NCBI GenBank assembly: GCA_963662155.1
Contig: OY759261.1
Span: 10,136,072 to 10,200,071, forward strand
Length of the DNA stretch: 64,000 nt
Direction: 5' to 3'
Origin: Lamellibrachia columna
Taxonomy: Eukaryota; Annelida; Polychaeta; Sabellida; Siboglinidae
Both the position numbers and the translations under genes were made by a program. The notes beneath the pieces are model-generated. The model was not told where the DNA came from, did no database searches, and saw nothing but the letters and a program-made list of their open reading frames with translations. Of this stretch, positions 48,180-61,105 are shown one piece after another; position 1 is the first letter of the stretch; each line of letters starts with the position of its first letter.

Positions 48180-48890
48180 ATAGTATTATGGTTGTTAGAC
48201 ATGTGTTTTATTTTGTATGAAAAAAAAATTGGGTGCCACAAATCTGATATCCGTGAAGTGAACAAACCTTAAAAGCTATGTTAATTTTCAATAAGATCGG
48301 GTGGTAATTCCGATATGCCTATTCGATCAATAGTTAATAATCAATCCCCTGCTGAACTAATTCAAATAACTAATGCTACCCATGCTATTGTCAATCGTTC
48401 TTTGCAGTTCTTCTGCAAAACCTGCCGCCGGTATTTCTTTTAAATGGAGCTCATCACAGATAAATGGGTTTGTTGTCCACAAATAAACATCCCCACAGGT
48501 CTAAGGATACAAGTCACTCCCCCTCGCGAAACTGCTGAACTAGAGGGTTGAATAGGCGTGGCATACATTTGAGATCAGTTACGTACATCATCAACCGACT
48601 GCGTCACTAGACGACCAGGCTTCGCGGTCGACTTAAGTTGTAAGCCACTTGATGCGAAGTAAGCTAGCTTCCACGTCATTCCGAATTATGTTTTCAACCA
48701 GCTGTCCTATTCACTGTTCTTGCCGTGGTATACATTTGAGATAATTTGCACATATCACCAACAGACTGCGTCACTATACCTGGGTTCGCGGTCGATTTCA
48801 TTTGTGAGACACATAGTTCTCTCTTCAACCTGCTGTTCCACTCGACGTTGCTGCCGTCCGCTGGTTGCGTGCTTAAAGATTGGGTGCCAC
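48180..48890 (+). repeat. Broken copies of the paraoxonase upstream unit
   Basis: Two overlapping partial copies (48240-48720, then 48725-48870 restarting at TACATTTGAGATAATTTGC). Neither reaches a recognisable exon. Confidence 0.6.
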
Positions 48891-49340
48891 AAATCTGATA
48901 TACGTGGAGTTAACAAGCCTTGATAAAACGATGTTAATTTTCACCAAAATCGGGACTTAATTCCAATACGCCCATTCGATCAATAATCAAGAATCCCCTG
49001 CTGATCTAGTTTAAATAACTGATGCTATCCGTGCTATTGTCAATCGGTCTTTGCAGTTCTTCTGCAAAACCTGTTGCCGATATTCCGTTTAGATTGAGCT
49101 CATCACATATAAATGGGTTTGTTCTCCCAACAATAGCACCCCCGCAGATCTACGAATTCAACTCTCTCCCGCCACGCATAGCTGAAGCCAGGATTCGCGG
49201 TCGACTTCATTTGTAAGCCACTAGATGCGAAGTAAGCTAGCTTCTACATCATTCAGAGTTCTGTCTTCAACCTGTTGTCCCCTTCGTCGTTGCTGTCGTC
49301 CGCTGGCGCGTCTCTTCCAAACTCGTCGGCCGATATAATC
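48880..49340 (+). repeat. Duplicated paraoxonase upstream unit
   Basis: ATCTGATATACGTGGAGTTA ... CTTCTGCAAAACCTGTTGCC ... CTCGTCGGCCGATATAATC leading into exon copy g. About 80 bp around the GCGTGACATAC block is deleted. Confidence 0.6.
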
Positions 49341-49405
49341 ATGTTGCAACACATTGTCGCTGTGTGTACCGTTGGCTGCATAACAGTCTTGTGCAGCCAA
49401 TCAGC
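49341..49405 (+). other. Paraoxonase first-exon copy g (open, donor kept)
   Basis: 65 bp, ATG, open, GTAAGT, phase 2. Peptide MLQHIVAVCTVGCITVL.... It is the next first exon upstream of the intact gene and could splice in frame to exon 2 at 54814. Confidence 0.7.
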
Positions 49406-49602
49406 GTAAGTCCTTCACAATACCCAATTTTATTTTAGTTTATTTGTCTAGATGTGTTCGTGCTAGATTTTAACTTAATTTACATGCCAGTATTATACAT
49501 TAATAAGTTATGCATCTATATATATTTATGGATTTACTTTAGGTGTGTTTTTCTTCGGCAAGTGGGAATAACTACATGATGTTTTGTTATGTTTCTTATC
49601 CT

Positions 49603-49604
<2 letters not shown>

Positions 49605-49696
<92 letters not shown>
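49605..49696. repeat. (TA)n microsatellite
   Basis: About 45 TA units in the intron-1-like sequence after exon copy g. Confidence 0.97.
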
Positions 49697-49697
<1 letters not shown>

Positions 49698-49779
49698 GTA
49701 CTGAAACATATGGTGGACTTTATTTTTACTTGTTCTTAAAACCGAGGCCATGCTTGACAAATATATTATGTTTGTTTCG

Positions 49780-50035
49780 AAGAAATCACTAAGTGGATAG
49801 ACAAGGGATGAAAAGTTGATATTATAAGCTTAAATTTTCACACCGCTTTTGACAAAGAGCCACATCAAAGATTACTACTTAAATTAAAAGCCCATGGTAT
49901 CGGAGTTTGGATAATCGACTGGATATAACAATGGTTGACTGACAGTTTCAAACTGGAAATCAGTTTTGAGTGGTTGGCTGACTGACCACAATAATCAGTA
50001 GTATGACCTTTATTATTATTAATGTGTGTGTATAT
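49780..50035 (+). mobile_element. LINE reverse transcriptase fragment
   Basis: Frame [36 protein letters not shown]: motif A and the following segment of the same LINE family as 34240. It ends at the RT motif B-C interval, where (TA)n begins. Confidence 0.8.
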
Positions 50036-50598
<563 letters not shown>

Positions 50599-50599
50599 G

Positions 50600-52310
50600 C
50601 AGTGTTTCCTGCCGTGATCTTCCCCCACATTTCAGATATTTCCCGGAAGTTCCACCTTTTCCTGGCAATTTTGGTTATTGGGTGAATCGATGGCTTTATC
50701 CGCCTCATATACTTCGGGTTGTTAAGCAAGCAATTTAGCAGTTGGAGAGTGTACCATTCTCTCAAGAGTACCGATACCATTTGTTTTTAAATTTCATGTG
50801 GCTTTTTTGTCAAAATCGTTCTGAAAATGTAAGAGCATCAATATGGGGTTAACACAAATATCGACCCACTGTAGCACAAATGACTCAACCACGTTTGCCA
50901 GAATTGGAGCCCGCGATATAGGTCTAAAGCCAATTTCCACTGTGTCTTGTGGATGTTTCTTCCGCAACGGAATGACAGTTGTTGACTTCCATAGCTTGGG
51001 TAGTACTCCTTCCCTGGGTATGCTGTTAAATATAGCTGTGACCGGTGCCGCTAGAAGGTGCGAAAAGCCAATATTCCTATGGTGGAATGTTTCCGGTCCA
51101 GTGACTTTGTTAACCTTCGCCTCTTCAAGTGCCACCTCTGTATCTGTCACACTGATAATGAATTCAGCTGGCAATGGTTCGTCGGCGTCAAATATTGGAT
51201 GAGAGGACTGCAATCTTAGTAAGTTATCACACACTGACACAAAGATCCCATTCATAAATTTGACCAAGCTATCCATATCCACATTAGTGCATTTATTGGC
51301 CAGCTCCTGAATCTCATTGCCGGTATCAGATGACGTTCCCATGATAAGCTTTACGTGTTTGCACCAGTCAAGTGTCGATGATTTCTCAAGTGTTGCGATT
51401 TTTGATTGGTAAAAGTGGTGGAGCAATTGTGGAGCTGTGCGATTCATAAAGTTCCTAAGTCTTGTAGCTTGTTCCAAGTCACCGGACACACGAGCTCGTT
51501 CTCGCTGTCTGATGAGGTGCCGGAAGCCATATGTGTTATATGGTTTATCTGTGCAATGACGTGAAACAGTCTTGTACGAAAAACACGTGTCCAGTAAATA
51601 GTCCATGGGTTCCTGGAAGAGATTAAAATGTTCCTCGCACGTATGAAATGTGTACATATACTCACATCTGGTACGTGACAGCGCTTAAGTAAACATAGAT
51701 CGTTCACTATTACCGATGCGCCTGGTAAAGATGCTCTGGACTATGCTCGTGTCAAGTGTTGTGAAACACGATGGGACCAATAACACCATCTTGCGGTATG
51801 ATGTTACTCCGTCAAACACTATTGGACAACCGTACACACGTGACACGTTATACCACATTTTGTATAATAATGCACGATTACGTGTGGCTCTCTTACTAAA
51901 TTCATTGTATCCATAATATGTGCGTAAAAATAAGTTATTGATTTGATTGAAATCTCCAATAAAAACAACACCACAATCTGGGATACGTCGCAAAACGGTG
52001 TCCAGATTAGTTATCAGGTACACCCACAACGAGCCGTTGTCAACACCAGGAGGGTGATAGATGCACGCTATAATAATAAACGAATATTTCCTTGATAATT
52101 TATTGGGCTTCAATTTAATCCATAGCACTTCGTGTTCAACATCTTCAATATAATGCAACTGATCATACACCAAGGTCTCTGCCACTTAACACCCTTCTCC
52201 TCCACCTCCTCTTTCCATCCGGTCCTTCTTTCACAACAGAAACCTGCTAGTCCGACATATTCCGGCTCTGTGTAGCTCTTGAACCAGGTTTCTGTGACAT
52301 TCACGCAGGC
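50600..52310 (-). mobile_element. CR1/Jockey-like LINE ORF2: endonuclease and RT start
   Basis: The best-preserved LINE here. Minus 52110-52304 has MNVTETWFKSY (endonuclease start). 51685-52185 has IIIACIYHPPGVDNG and CGVVFIGDFNQIN (AP-endonuclease G-D-F-N motif). 50794-51657 is open for 287 codons, with a linker, AKVNKVTGPE and RPISRAPILANVVE (start of the RT domain). One frame break at about 51660-51700 and stops near 52187 separate the parts. RT motifs A-E are missing; the 3' side ends at about 50600 in (TA)n. Confidence 0.85.
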
Positions 52311-52339
52311 AAGTAGATGAGGTCGATAGTGAGTTCGTC

Positions 52340-52480
52340 AGCCTCTCTCGTGGTTTAGCAAGCCTAGAGGCAAGGCGGTTAAGATGAGAACAAATTGACT
52401 TTGTTTAAGATATCGAATGGCTATTAAAATATGCGTACATAATCATGTGCGTGTGAGTGTACGTATGTAAGTTTGCGTGT
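52340..52480 (+). repeat. 127-bp segment identical to 45157-45284
   Basis: GTGGTTTAGCAAGCCTAGAG through GTACGTATGTAAGTTTGC is base-for-base the same as 45157-45284, although surrounding copies differ by 10-30 percent. A recent duplication or conversion. Confidence 0.9.
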
Positions 52481-52489
52481 GGAAGCCAT

Positions 52490-52611
52490 CAGTCGATGCG
52501 AAGTGACCTACCTCTCACGTCATTCAAAGTTTTGTCTTCAAAATGATGTCTGATTCGTCGTTGCTGACGTCTGCTGGCGCGTATGTTCCAAGCTCGTCTG
52601 CCGATGTAAAA
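52490..52611 (+). promoter_or_regulatory. Upstream region of the intact paraoxonase gene
   Basis: Shared with all first-exon copies (GATGCGAAGTGACCTACC, GGCGCGTATGTTCCAAGC, CTCGTCTGCCGATGTAA). No TATA box. The start codon context is AAAAATGT, with A at -3. Promoter role is inferred from position and repeated co-duplication with exon 1. Confidence 0.4.
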
Positions 52612-55363
52612 ATGTTGCAACATCTTGTCACTGTATGTACTGTTGGCTACATAACACTATTGTGCAGCCAGTCAGCGTAAGTCCTTCACAATACGCCATT
52701 TTGTTTTTGCTGATTCTTCTAGAGGTGCTCATGCTTGTTTATAATGTTATTTACATACCAGCTTTATACATTGATCAGGTGTATAGTTGTTATATAGTTT
52801 TTAATTAAATGTATCTTGTTAATACTTCACCAGATTTATTCTCTACACAACAGTTAACCGTGTGACGTATTGTTTTACTGAATAGCGATGAAGATCATTC
52901 CATTGTTGTCTATGCTTGACACATTAATTGAAAAACTACCATATCTCGGTGTCAGTCTCAGTTGAGATTATTACTGCTCTCGCTTGGATCAGTTTATGTT
53001 TTTTCTTCAATGTTTGCATTATCTACGAGTGAGGCGACCTCGGCTTCTAGTATCTCCCGACAGTTGGAAGTACAACATTTCTTTAGTAAGTATGTTGTCA
53101 GCTATTCGAGCCACCTAATTTTTCTATCTCATATATACTTGCTCCGGGTGTTTGTTCATGTAACTATGTCCTTTTTGGGTATACGAATTTTCTATGCTAT
53201 ACCCATGTATCACCAGCAAGGCATGCTGTTTCTTAACATGCTTTCGGTGCAGAGTCTACGCTTCAACTACATAGATCAACGTGGAAACTACTTCTGCTCT
53301 ATGCACCAAATATTTCACTATGATTTACCCATGGTAAATCTCATTTGTGCTTGTGCAGAAAAAATATGACGATGCCTTGCTTATGCATTTCTCCAATAGC
53401 ATCATCTCTCACTGCAATGCCTCGAACATTTCTACAAAACATTTAGACAACAATATTTCCGCAGCTATGCACACAATCCTTGTCGTCCCACGGGGTCGAA
53501 TTTTGTGTAAAATTCAACGACGACTACATATACGGTTTTGTTCGATAACTTTATATTTGGATTTGACGCTGGGCCACCACCTGCACACAGGTGGGGCCGG
53601 GGGGGTTATTCCCCCACTTTTGTGTATATTATTGTAAATACTCTAGCTAGCACTATATACATATAATTATGTATGCTTGTCTCCACATAGGTATATTTTC
53701 CCTCTTTGTATGCTGTCGCTTTGTTTAAGAGCAGCAAGGTTTTTTGGTAAAGACTGTCTTCGGCAGTTGCTAGCTACAGTAGAAAATATCACTAATGTTA
53801 AATCTTATCTGGTATTGTTTACTAATTGGTCATACATACCAGCTTAATCAGTAATATACCAGGCTGTGCACAATTTGTGGCAGACTTAGTCACTATTATT
53901 TTGTGCACAGCGGCAATCCTTGTTGGGTATGAACACAATTGGATTGCCCGTTACCAACCTACCAAGTAGTTGGTGCATTTATACAAACCGAGAAAGGTCT
54001 GCATAAGCATTTCCCCATTTCAATATAAACACAACTATACCTGGAGTCGACGGGGTATCGAGCTGCGAAAAACACACGAAAGACGGTTTTGTTCGATAAC
54101 TTTATTCTTGGACTTGACGCTAGTGAAACAAAATAGTTATTTATACGGTGCGTGTTCCAAATATATAAAAACACACAGTTTGAATGACTACCTTTATAAT
54201 ACAGACCCTTAGACGATTGAGGAACACCATTGCCAGTACTTTGCAAGCTACTAAGACGCGTGGTCTCATATAGTTCAAGTGGTTCAATAAGCAAAGTAGC
54301 ATTTGAAAATTGTTCCACACTTTCAAGAGTATCAATTGAAATATCCCCAACCATAGTAAGCAGAAGTGACCAGCCGATCTTGTCAATTGTGCAACTTTAT
54401 CCTTCAATATGATAGAAGCGTCATCTGACTTCAATGCACACTTTCAGCAAGGATAGACCAAGGCAGTTGATAATCTCACATATTGCATTGTGTGCTAGGA
54501 AGCGTAGCGCAGTTACTAATCACTTTTGCTAAACGGGAAAAAAACACAACATAGTAGTTCCTATTTGTCCATTGCTAAAACCTGGGTTGGTGTATCTTCA
54601 TAGCATGTCCACATACGCGTGGGTCATGTGCAATGTCCCTCTATGGCCCCATGCTTATCAAATCAGCCTGATGCCTTGTTGACACACCAGGTGCGTCAAC
54701 AGACCTGTGATGAGCTGAAAACAACTGAGATGAAGCCATGCAATAACGCCATATATGTGTCGCATCTTTATGTTGCATAGATTATGTTTACGTTGAAGAG
54801 TTTACGTTTTCAGATGGACGTTTTCTTTCCACAAGACGGGATGTAACCACCAGCAGGTCTGCTGTAGGCAGGTGCCAGGCATCGGTAGGTGTTGTTGATT
54901 GTGTGTGTGTGTGTGTGTGTGTTTGTGCGTGCGTGCGTGTTTGCGTGCGTATCCATGTACATACACCGACACATGTTTATTTCACATATCATGTAAACGT
55001 ACATCATTAAAATAATGTAAAGTAAGATTCCAGGAGCGGCTTGCTGGGATTGTTAATTTGACCTTCAAATATAATTTTATAAATGATTCCGCAAAATAAT
55101 ATTTATTCAGGTTGCAAGCACAGTTGACCATTCTCATTTTCTTCAGAATGTTACACCATGTCTCCAAACAACATACATACATGATATAGGTTGTTATTTC
55201 GTGGTATCAAACCTAGTACACCTTCTGTATAATGTGTGTCCGTGTCTGCTAGATAAAGGTTCTGAAGACATCCAGGTGCTGCCGAGTGGTCTGGCGTTCA
55301 TCACATCGGTAAGTTCCTGTGGCCGTTTGTGTTGGTTATTAATAATACGATGCTATACTTAAG

Positions 55364-55400
<37 letters not shown>

Positions 55401-58400
55401 TAACCGCCTTTAGTGTCAACACAATCGTCGACAACGTAGATATCGATGACGAAGATAGTTGGAAAAACGTTGAGGCCGTAGAAGAGAGACAAAACGAAAG
55501 AATGTTGTCTTTAACCTAAGATCGTCTTTGTTGTTGGACAGGGCCTTGACGCACAGAGTCGGGGCGACATTTTGCTGTTTGACTTCAAGAAGCCCAGACA
55601 CGGGGCCCACACGCTCGACATCGTAGGCGACCTCGACAGATCCACGTTCTCTCCTCTCGGTCTCAGCATTTGGAAAGACTGCAACTCAAGTAAGAATTAA
55701 TTTGTGCAACATAGGACGTTTTCTTTGGAATTGTCTTTGGATGTGGCCATATGTCACCGTTAGCGTTGCGTCGTTTAAAAAATAATAACTGTAATTGAGC
55801 TAGCGTATTTACGTATCAATCTACGATCCACGAAATAAATATTTTTTTCGAAATACCCCATAAGCAAAGGGTTCTCAGTTGTGTTTGTGGTAACTCAAAT
55901 GTCCGCTACGTAAAACATTAACTTGCAACAATCGCATAAACCACGCGCGCTTTCGGCGAATACTTTGGTTCGTAAACCGTTTGAGAGTACATAGAGCCAT
56001 CTGGGCGGTTTATATTAATTATAGTAGAAAGCACGAACATACGTATTGGCCCGAGGTCGCAGTAAAATAATAAATATTCTACTATTATGTACCAACACAA
56101 GTAACCATGGGTCCAAATTCAAGCGAACGTTTTGAACATGCAACGTGTATTGCATAACGTGCTTGACGCGGTTGTTTCTGATAATACGGTTTACGTTCCG
56201 TTAAACAATATCGAGCGTATTGATGGCATAATGGCCAGAGGCATTTGGTAAATATTGCTCTTATGACTGTCACGTATAAAATACCTAGTTATCCCGTCCT
56301 AGGGACGGGCATTTTTCTAGTAATAACTGTTATTTATATAGCGTCATATATCCGGATATAAAACCTGTACAGATGATTACTTATTTATTTCTTAATGGGT
56401 TTTAATGTTCTAAGTCACAATGTGGCACTTGCATTCAGTTTTTTTGTATCATTGGTCATGACGCATTATATTACTTGTTTTCCAGACGTGATCTACATAT
56501 TTGTTGTCAACGCTCTCGGGGACGGAAAAGGTACGGTGGAGAAGTTTCGGTACGACGAGAAGAGACGACAGTTATGCCAAGTCCGAACATACCGTGACTC
56601 GACAATCACGAAGTTAGTGTTTAAAAAAATCCATGTCGTTAGACAACATTAACAAACACCTTGTAAACTATTCAGAATTGTTAATCTGTTAACAGGTGTG
56701 GTAAGTTGCTACGTGTTATAAACGGACTGCAATCGATGTCAGCTTAATGTCATAAATTAGTGTTTTAAAATGTTCTGGGTCATTTATGTATTAATACCTA
56801 CATTGTCGATTTACCTTTTTTTGCAGGGGTTTTCAAAAAACTGTGTATACTGTATTTATGGGGGCTCTTCGAATGTTTAAACAAATTGAATTGATATTTC
56901 AATGTTATACCTGTTTTCATGTGCACCATCAGCCCCAATGACATCGTGGCGACGGGTGAAGACAGTTTCTACTTCACCAACTACTACAAGTGCGATTTTC
57001 TTGTGGAGTTAATTCGTGGTGACAGTGTTGGCAATGTCAGCTTCTACGATGGCACCAAGGGTCATATTCTCCTAGCAGGAATCAGCATCCCGAATGGTAT
57101 AAACACCTCCCCGGATGGCAAGTAGGTGTCCGCAGTATTGTTGTCAATCCGGAGTTGCCCATGATTAGAGCGAAAGAAAATTTATGGTTTGGGTTTATTC
57201 GAATGTGCTCTAAAATTAGAATATTCCGGTCATTTGTCGGTTGACTACACGTGACGTATTAAATGATGCCGGTGTACACAAAGTCAACGCACGGCCGTAA
57301 CCTACTGACGAGAATAGGAATAGGTGTATACACATATGTTTTCATTTGGTGAGCGAATTTGTCGACATTCGTGACAAAGGATTATTGAACAGTATAACGC
57401 GGCCCATGAAATTGAGATGATGTGTGTTCAATAAGCTTTCCCTAGTAAACTAATGGCGTGATATTATTAATTGAAGTTACAAATGGGCACGCTAAGCAAC
57501 TTTCATAAGTGCATAGACCAACAACTACAACTTTAGCCTAATTTTATTGCGCCTTTTCTAATGACATTTGTAACATTATCGAAATGTCCATACAAATGTA
57601 AAACCTGCCAACTCTTCAAGTTTATGTGGGCGAACTCCGCCTCAATCTTCCGCCTCCCACTATTACGGTTAAAGCTCTCGCTCTCCCAATACTGCCGAAT
57701 TGTACAACACATCGTTGTGTGTGTCATCACAAAATTGTACAACACATAGTGGTATGTGTCATATAATCTGAAATGTAGTCAATGCAATTTCCTGTTGATA
57801 ATTGCAACAATAAGTATTTTTTACAAAAATCTAAATTAATTCCCGTGGATTTATAATTACAGATGAATGAAATAATGCGTTATCGGCCTCTATTACGAGA
57901 AGCGATAAGGTCTGATGTAAACGTTAAGGAACTGAACGAATACCAAAACTCTTCATCCGTCCGCAACTATCATGCTGTGGTAATGCCATAGCTTTTGGTT
58001 CGTTCATTGCTCATGTTTCGTGTTGCTCGTCACCGACTCTCAGCATGTTGAAGAATCTCTCTTTTCATTTAAAAGTTTACTGAGAAGTGACGTATTAAGT
58101 TTCGTGCCACATGTTACAGATACGTATACATGTCGGAGTTAGGAGGGAGACGTTTGAGTGTTTACATCAGGGAATTGGACAACAGTTTGACATTGACGCA
58201 GGTAAGGCGTGCGATAAGGTATTTGTGCTATAAACGCGACGGATGACAGTGACACTTTTAGAAACAATCACGACTTTGTTTCAATTTCTTACCTGTCAAT
58301 TATTCTCAGAAGCCTCTGTTCTTTTTCTATATGCATTATGCGAATTAATTTATACAACAACCACTCCCATAGTGATTTAAAATTACCTACCCCGTGGGAC

Positions 58401-59724
58401 CGTTTACAACTGTTGAATATTTCACAACGATATGGGTTAAACATCTCCATTACCTTACCTTATATATCCTCTTCGGATAGTGTGATTCATCAAGCTTTAA
58501 TGCTCCTTCTCCAGTTCCTTCTATCCTCGGCTATCAACCTTGGCTTCATTCCATGTTTTCCACCCCAATTCAAAGGCATTTTCGAAGTCGACGAAAATTA
58601 TGTACACAGTTGTATGCCGCTCAACTGCCTGCTGTATTATATTTCGCAGAATAAATATATTTCAACTGTATATCTTCTTTCTGAAACCTCTTAACTTATC
58701 ATCAAATCAATCTCTTTGTCTGTCCATAGTCACCATTCCGAACACTTTTCTGGGAAGTTCCACGTCTTTGATATTTCGTTTTGTCCCCAAAATGTTATAA
58801 ATGCACTTACAAGTTTTACGTTTTGTAGTTTAAAATATGGGACATGATAATGTTTGATGTACGGTTGACAGTTACTAGTTGGATCGACTTCTCAATAGGA
58901 CAGTGACAATTCGCCTTTCTTAAGATCCAGAGGTGCTAAGAAGCATCGCACAACAAATATTTTACGTGGTGTGAGGGCGATAGATGAAGGCATCGCGCCG
59001 CATTCGCTGGTGAAATAACGCTTTAGATGTAATAAAGCTATAGATGGTAAGATTCTGCAAACATGGAAGACATAGCGGTAGACCTGGCAGCTCTGTCGGT
59101 TTCAACATATTATTATCAAACGACGATTGATATCATATTGGACGTTTTTAGTAAGCTAGTTAATTAAGTTGATTTAGTTACTTATTTATTCAGTCAATCA
59201 GTTATCCAGATAATTGGTGTGTCTCAGGAGGTTCCGCTGGGAAGGCCTGTCGGAAACATCAATGTTGACGTGGTTTCTGGACATTTGTGGGTGACGAGGT
59301 TCTCGGACGACAAGTCATTTCTGAAACACGTGCTGCCGCCTCACACCGCCAGATCGCCTTCGGAGGTACAGTGAACTAGGCGTAATGTACGGTCAATTCA
59401 ATTCTATAAAGCAGACCATTCACTTAATCGGAGTGTGTTAGGACAGTTGCAACATGGAGTGAATCAGTCGCATGCAATATATTTTCGGCAGTGTTATTTA
59501 CCTAAAGCACCATACTTATTTTATTGTGGACGTTGTGCATTGTTTCAATACCGCTGCCTTCCCTGTCCATGCATAATACCTGCGGCATTTCATTTCAATC
59601 CAATTCAATAAAGTGCGAGCATGCGTATTTTATATACCCTTGCACTTGCATGTGCATGCGAGTTTGCGTGCGTGCTTGCGTACATGCGCGTTTGAGTACA
59701 GTTTTGTTTGGGTTCGGATTTGTC

Positions 59725-59766
<42 letters not shown>

Positions 59767-60643
59767 GCGTGTGCGTGTGCGTGTGCGTGTGCGTGTGCGT
59801 GTGCGTGTGCGTGTGCGTGTGCGTGTGCGTGTGCGTGTGCGTGTGCGTGTGCGTGTGCGTGTGCGTGTGCGTGTGTGTGTGTGTGTATTTTCATTCGGAA
59901 ATAGTTTAGCAAGATTGCCATCCCAAACAACAAGTTCCAGCTGGCAAAGTGGACAAGGAAGCCATTGGCTTATCGAGAGTCCAACAATTTTCTCATCTAT
60001 GTGTAGCCCAACCTTATAAAATATCTGTCAATTCTATTTTTAAACATATTCACACTACTAGCATTAACACAATAATTTGGCAGTTTGTTCCATTCATTTA
60101 TCACCCTCTGTGAGAAAGAGTACTTTCTCATGTCCAACCTACACTGCTCCTTAACTAATGCTGCTTTGTGTCCTCTGGTTCTACTGTCTTCTTTAAGTTT
60201 GAAGAACATATTCCTATCAACATCCTCATAACCGTTGTTGACCCTCTGTATTGGTTTACGTATCATACACGAGAGGATGTCTGCTACAATCCTGACATAA
60301 TTATGTGAATGCCAATCGTCATCTATTCGTCGTCTTTCCGCTGTCACCTTCTCTATCGTGTGTTCTTTGTTTATACCACCCAAGGTGTCCATTATTATTC
60401 TTTCTATATTCACAATATACTGAAATTGTGAAATTTTTTTTTTGCAATTTCACGGGATGTTGCTTGGCGCAGGTGCTGCGGCTGACGTTGTCCGAAAACT
60501 CCAAAGTGACAGACATTGCGCAGGTGTACTACAACGACGGACGACAAATTTCCTTGGCAAGCGTCGCTGTCCACTACCGACGATACATGCTCGTTGGTAG
60601 CGTCTTCACAAAATTGCTTTTTTGTGAAGTACATCACGCATAG
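52612..60643 (+). CDS. Paraoxonase/arylesterase-family gene, nine exons, intact frame
   Basis: Exons: 52612-52676, 54814-54884, 55253-55308, 55542-55689, 56486-56612, 56933-57121, 58120-58201, 59228-59365, 60473-60643. All introns are GT-AG and phases match throughout; the sum is 1047 bp, 348 residues (human PON1 has 355). Landmarks: hydrophobic N-terminus, CRQVPGID (equivalent of the Cys42 region), GSEDIQVLPSGLAF, ILLFDF, YIFVVN, PNDIVATGEDSFYFTN, PNGINTSPDGKYVYMSE, VGNINVDVVSGHLWV, LLFCEV (Cys353 equivalent). The family are calcium-dependent six-blade propeller lactonases/esterases, usually secreted or membrane-anchored through the N-terminal peptide. Calcium-ligand positions E53, D54, N168, D169, N224 and N270 are kept. 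D269 is Gly, and the catalytic His115 and His134 are Leu and Ala. Activity is therefore uncertain. Exon 2 is the least certain exon. Confidence 0.93.
52960..53540 (-). mobile_element. LINE C-terminal remnant in intron 1
   Basis: Antisense to the gene. Inverse of the tails at 30000-30480 and 11857-12205 (GACAGTTGGAAGTACAACAT, ACCAGCAAGGCATGC, CGTGGAAACTACTTC). Its presence in the same intron of the copies shows it was inserted before duplication. Confidence 0.75.
53541..53959. other. Intron 1 stretch without recognisable feature
   Basis: Unique-looking AT-rich sequence with a short G/C block (GGTGGGGCCGGGGGGG) at 53590. Nothing coding seen. Confidence 0.5.
53960..54490 (-). repeat. Dispersed repeat B in intron 1, with 131-codon ORF
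   Basis: Minus ORF 53959-54354 starts MVGDISIDTLESVEQF; the same start-like run can be read in the copies at 10150, 29480, 35275 and 38740. Antisense to the gene. Not a family I recognise. Confidence 0.5.
54899..54922. repeat. (GT)n microsatellite, intron 2
   Basis: Twelve GT units, starting 15 bp after the exon 2 donor. Confidence 0.95.
55361..55400. repeat. (GAC)n microsatellite, intron 3
   Basis: About 13 GAC units. Only short GTCGTCGT-like remnants stand at the corresponding place in copy 2 (28842). Confidence 0.95.
58330..58600 (-). mobile_element. LINE RT fragment in intron 7
   Basis: Inverse homologue of 7870-8300 in pseudogene copy 1, including the VDFENAFE-like run (58575-58600). 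Strongly decayed. Confidence 0.6.
59726..59886. repeat. (GT)n followed by (GTGTGC)n, intron 8
   Basis: GT repeat (59726-59760), then about 18 perfect GTGTGC hexamers, then GT again. Strictly alternating purine-pyrimidine over 160 bp, so strong Z-DNA potential. The corresponding tract in copy 3 (41385-41440) is short and irregular. Confidence 0.95.
59997..60413 (-). mobile_element. LINE ORF2 C-terminus in intron 8
   Basis: 138 open codons: IDDDWHSHNYVRIVADI, MFFKLKEDSRTRGHKAALV, CRLDMRKYSFSQRVINEWN, VNMFKNRIDRYFI, the usual end of a CR1/Jockey-type ORF2. It is the only LINE piece here without a stop, so perhaps the youngest. It ends 60 bp before the exon 9 acceptor. Confidence 0.88.
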
Positions 60644-60699
60644 ATGTTGCAGCTATCAGCATAAGTTCCATTCTGCCACGCGAAAACGATGTACGTAAA

Positions 60700-60775
60700 C
60701 GCTCGCACACAAACACACACGCATGCGCACACATACACACGCACTAACAAACACACCGACATATATACACACATA
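60700..60775. repeat. (CA)n-rich tract in 3' flank
   Basis: ACACACGC, ACACATAC mixture just after the stop codon, probably in the 3' UTR. Confidence 0.9.
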
Positions 60776-60849
60776 CGCAAGAAGGCATGTGGTAGATGTT
60801 GCTTATTTTGGTGTACAAGCAATCGGTTGTCACATGTAAGACGAGCACG

Positions 60850-60855
60850 AATAAA
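60850..60855 (+). terminator. Poly(A) signal AATAAA of the paraoxonase gene
   Basis: AATAAA lies 207 bp after the stop codon. A GT-rich stretch (AAGTGTGCC, 60879) follows at a fitting distance. In pseudogene copy 2 the same place reads AATAAC. Confidence 0.65.
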
Positions 60856-61051
60856 GATTGATTGGTCTACCTTTACAAAGTGTGCCAGTTCGTACTATTA
60901 TATGTCTATGAAGTTCTGAGCCATGACAATATTTAGGAAGGAAACGTTATTACTTTGAGTGACCTGCCACTCTGCGAAATATCATAGCTCCACCCTCCAT
61001 AAATTGCAGATATTATTACTACAATTGTGTCTTACGTTGATACTTTTCACG

Positions 61052-61056
<5 letters not shown>

Positions 61057-61104
<48 letters not shown>
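61057..61104. repeat. (TA)n microsatellite
   Basis: About 24 TA units, ending in TACGTG. It marks the downstream end of homology with the copy 2 flank. Confidence 0.97.

Positions 61105-61105
<1 letters not shown>

Noticed and set aside
59524..59933. Val-Cys, Ala-Cys and Ala-His repeat ORFs (also 26488-26886 and 28062-28347)
   Set aside because: Translations of GT/GTGTGC microsatellites.
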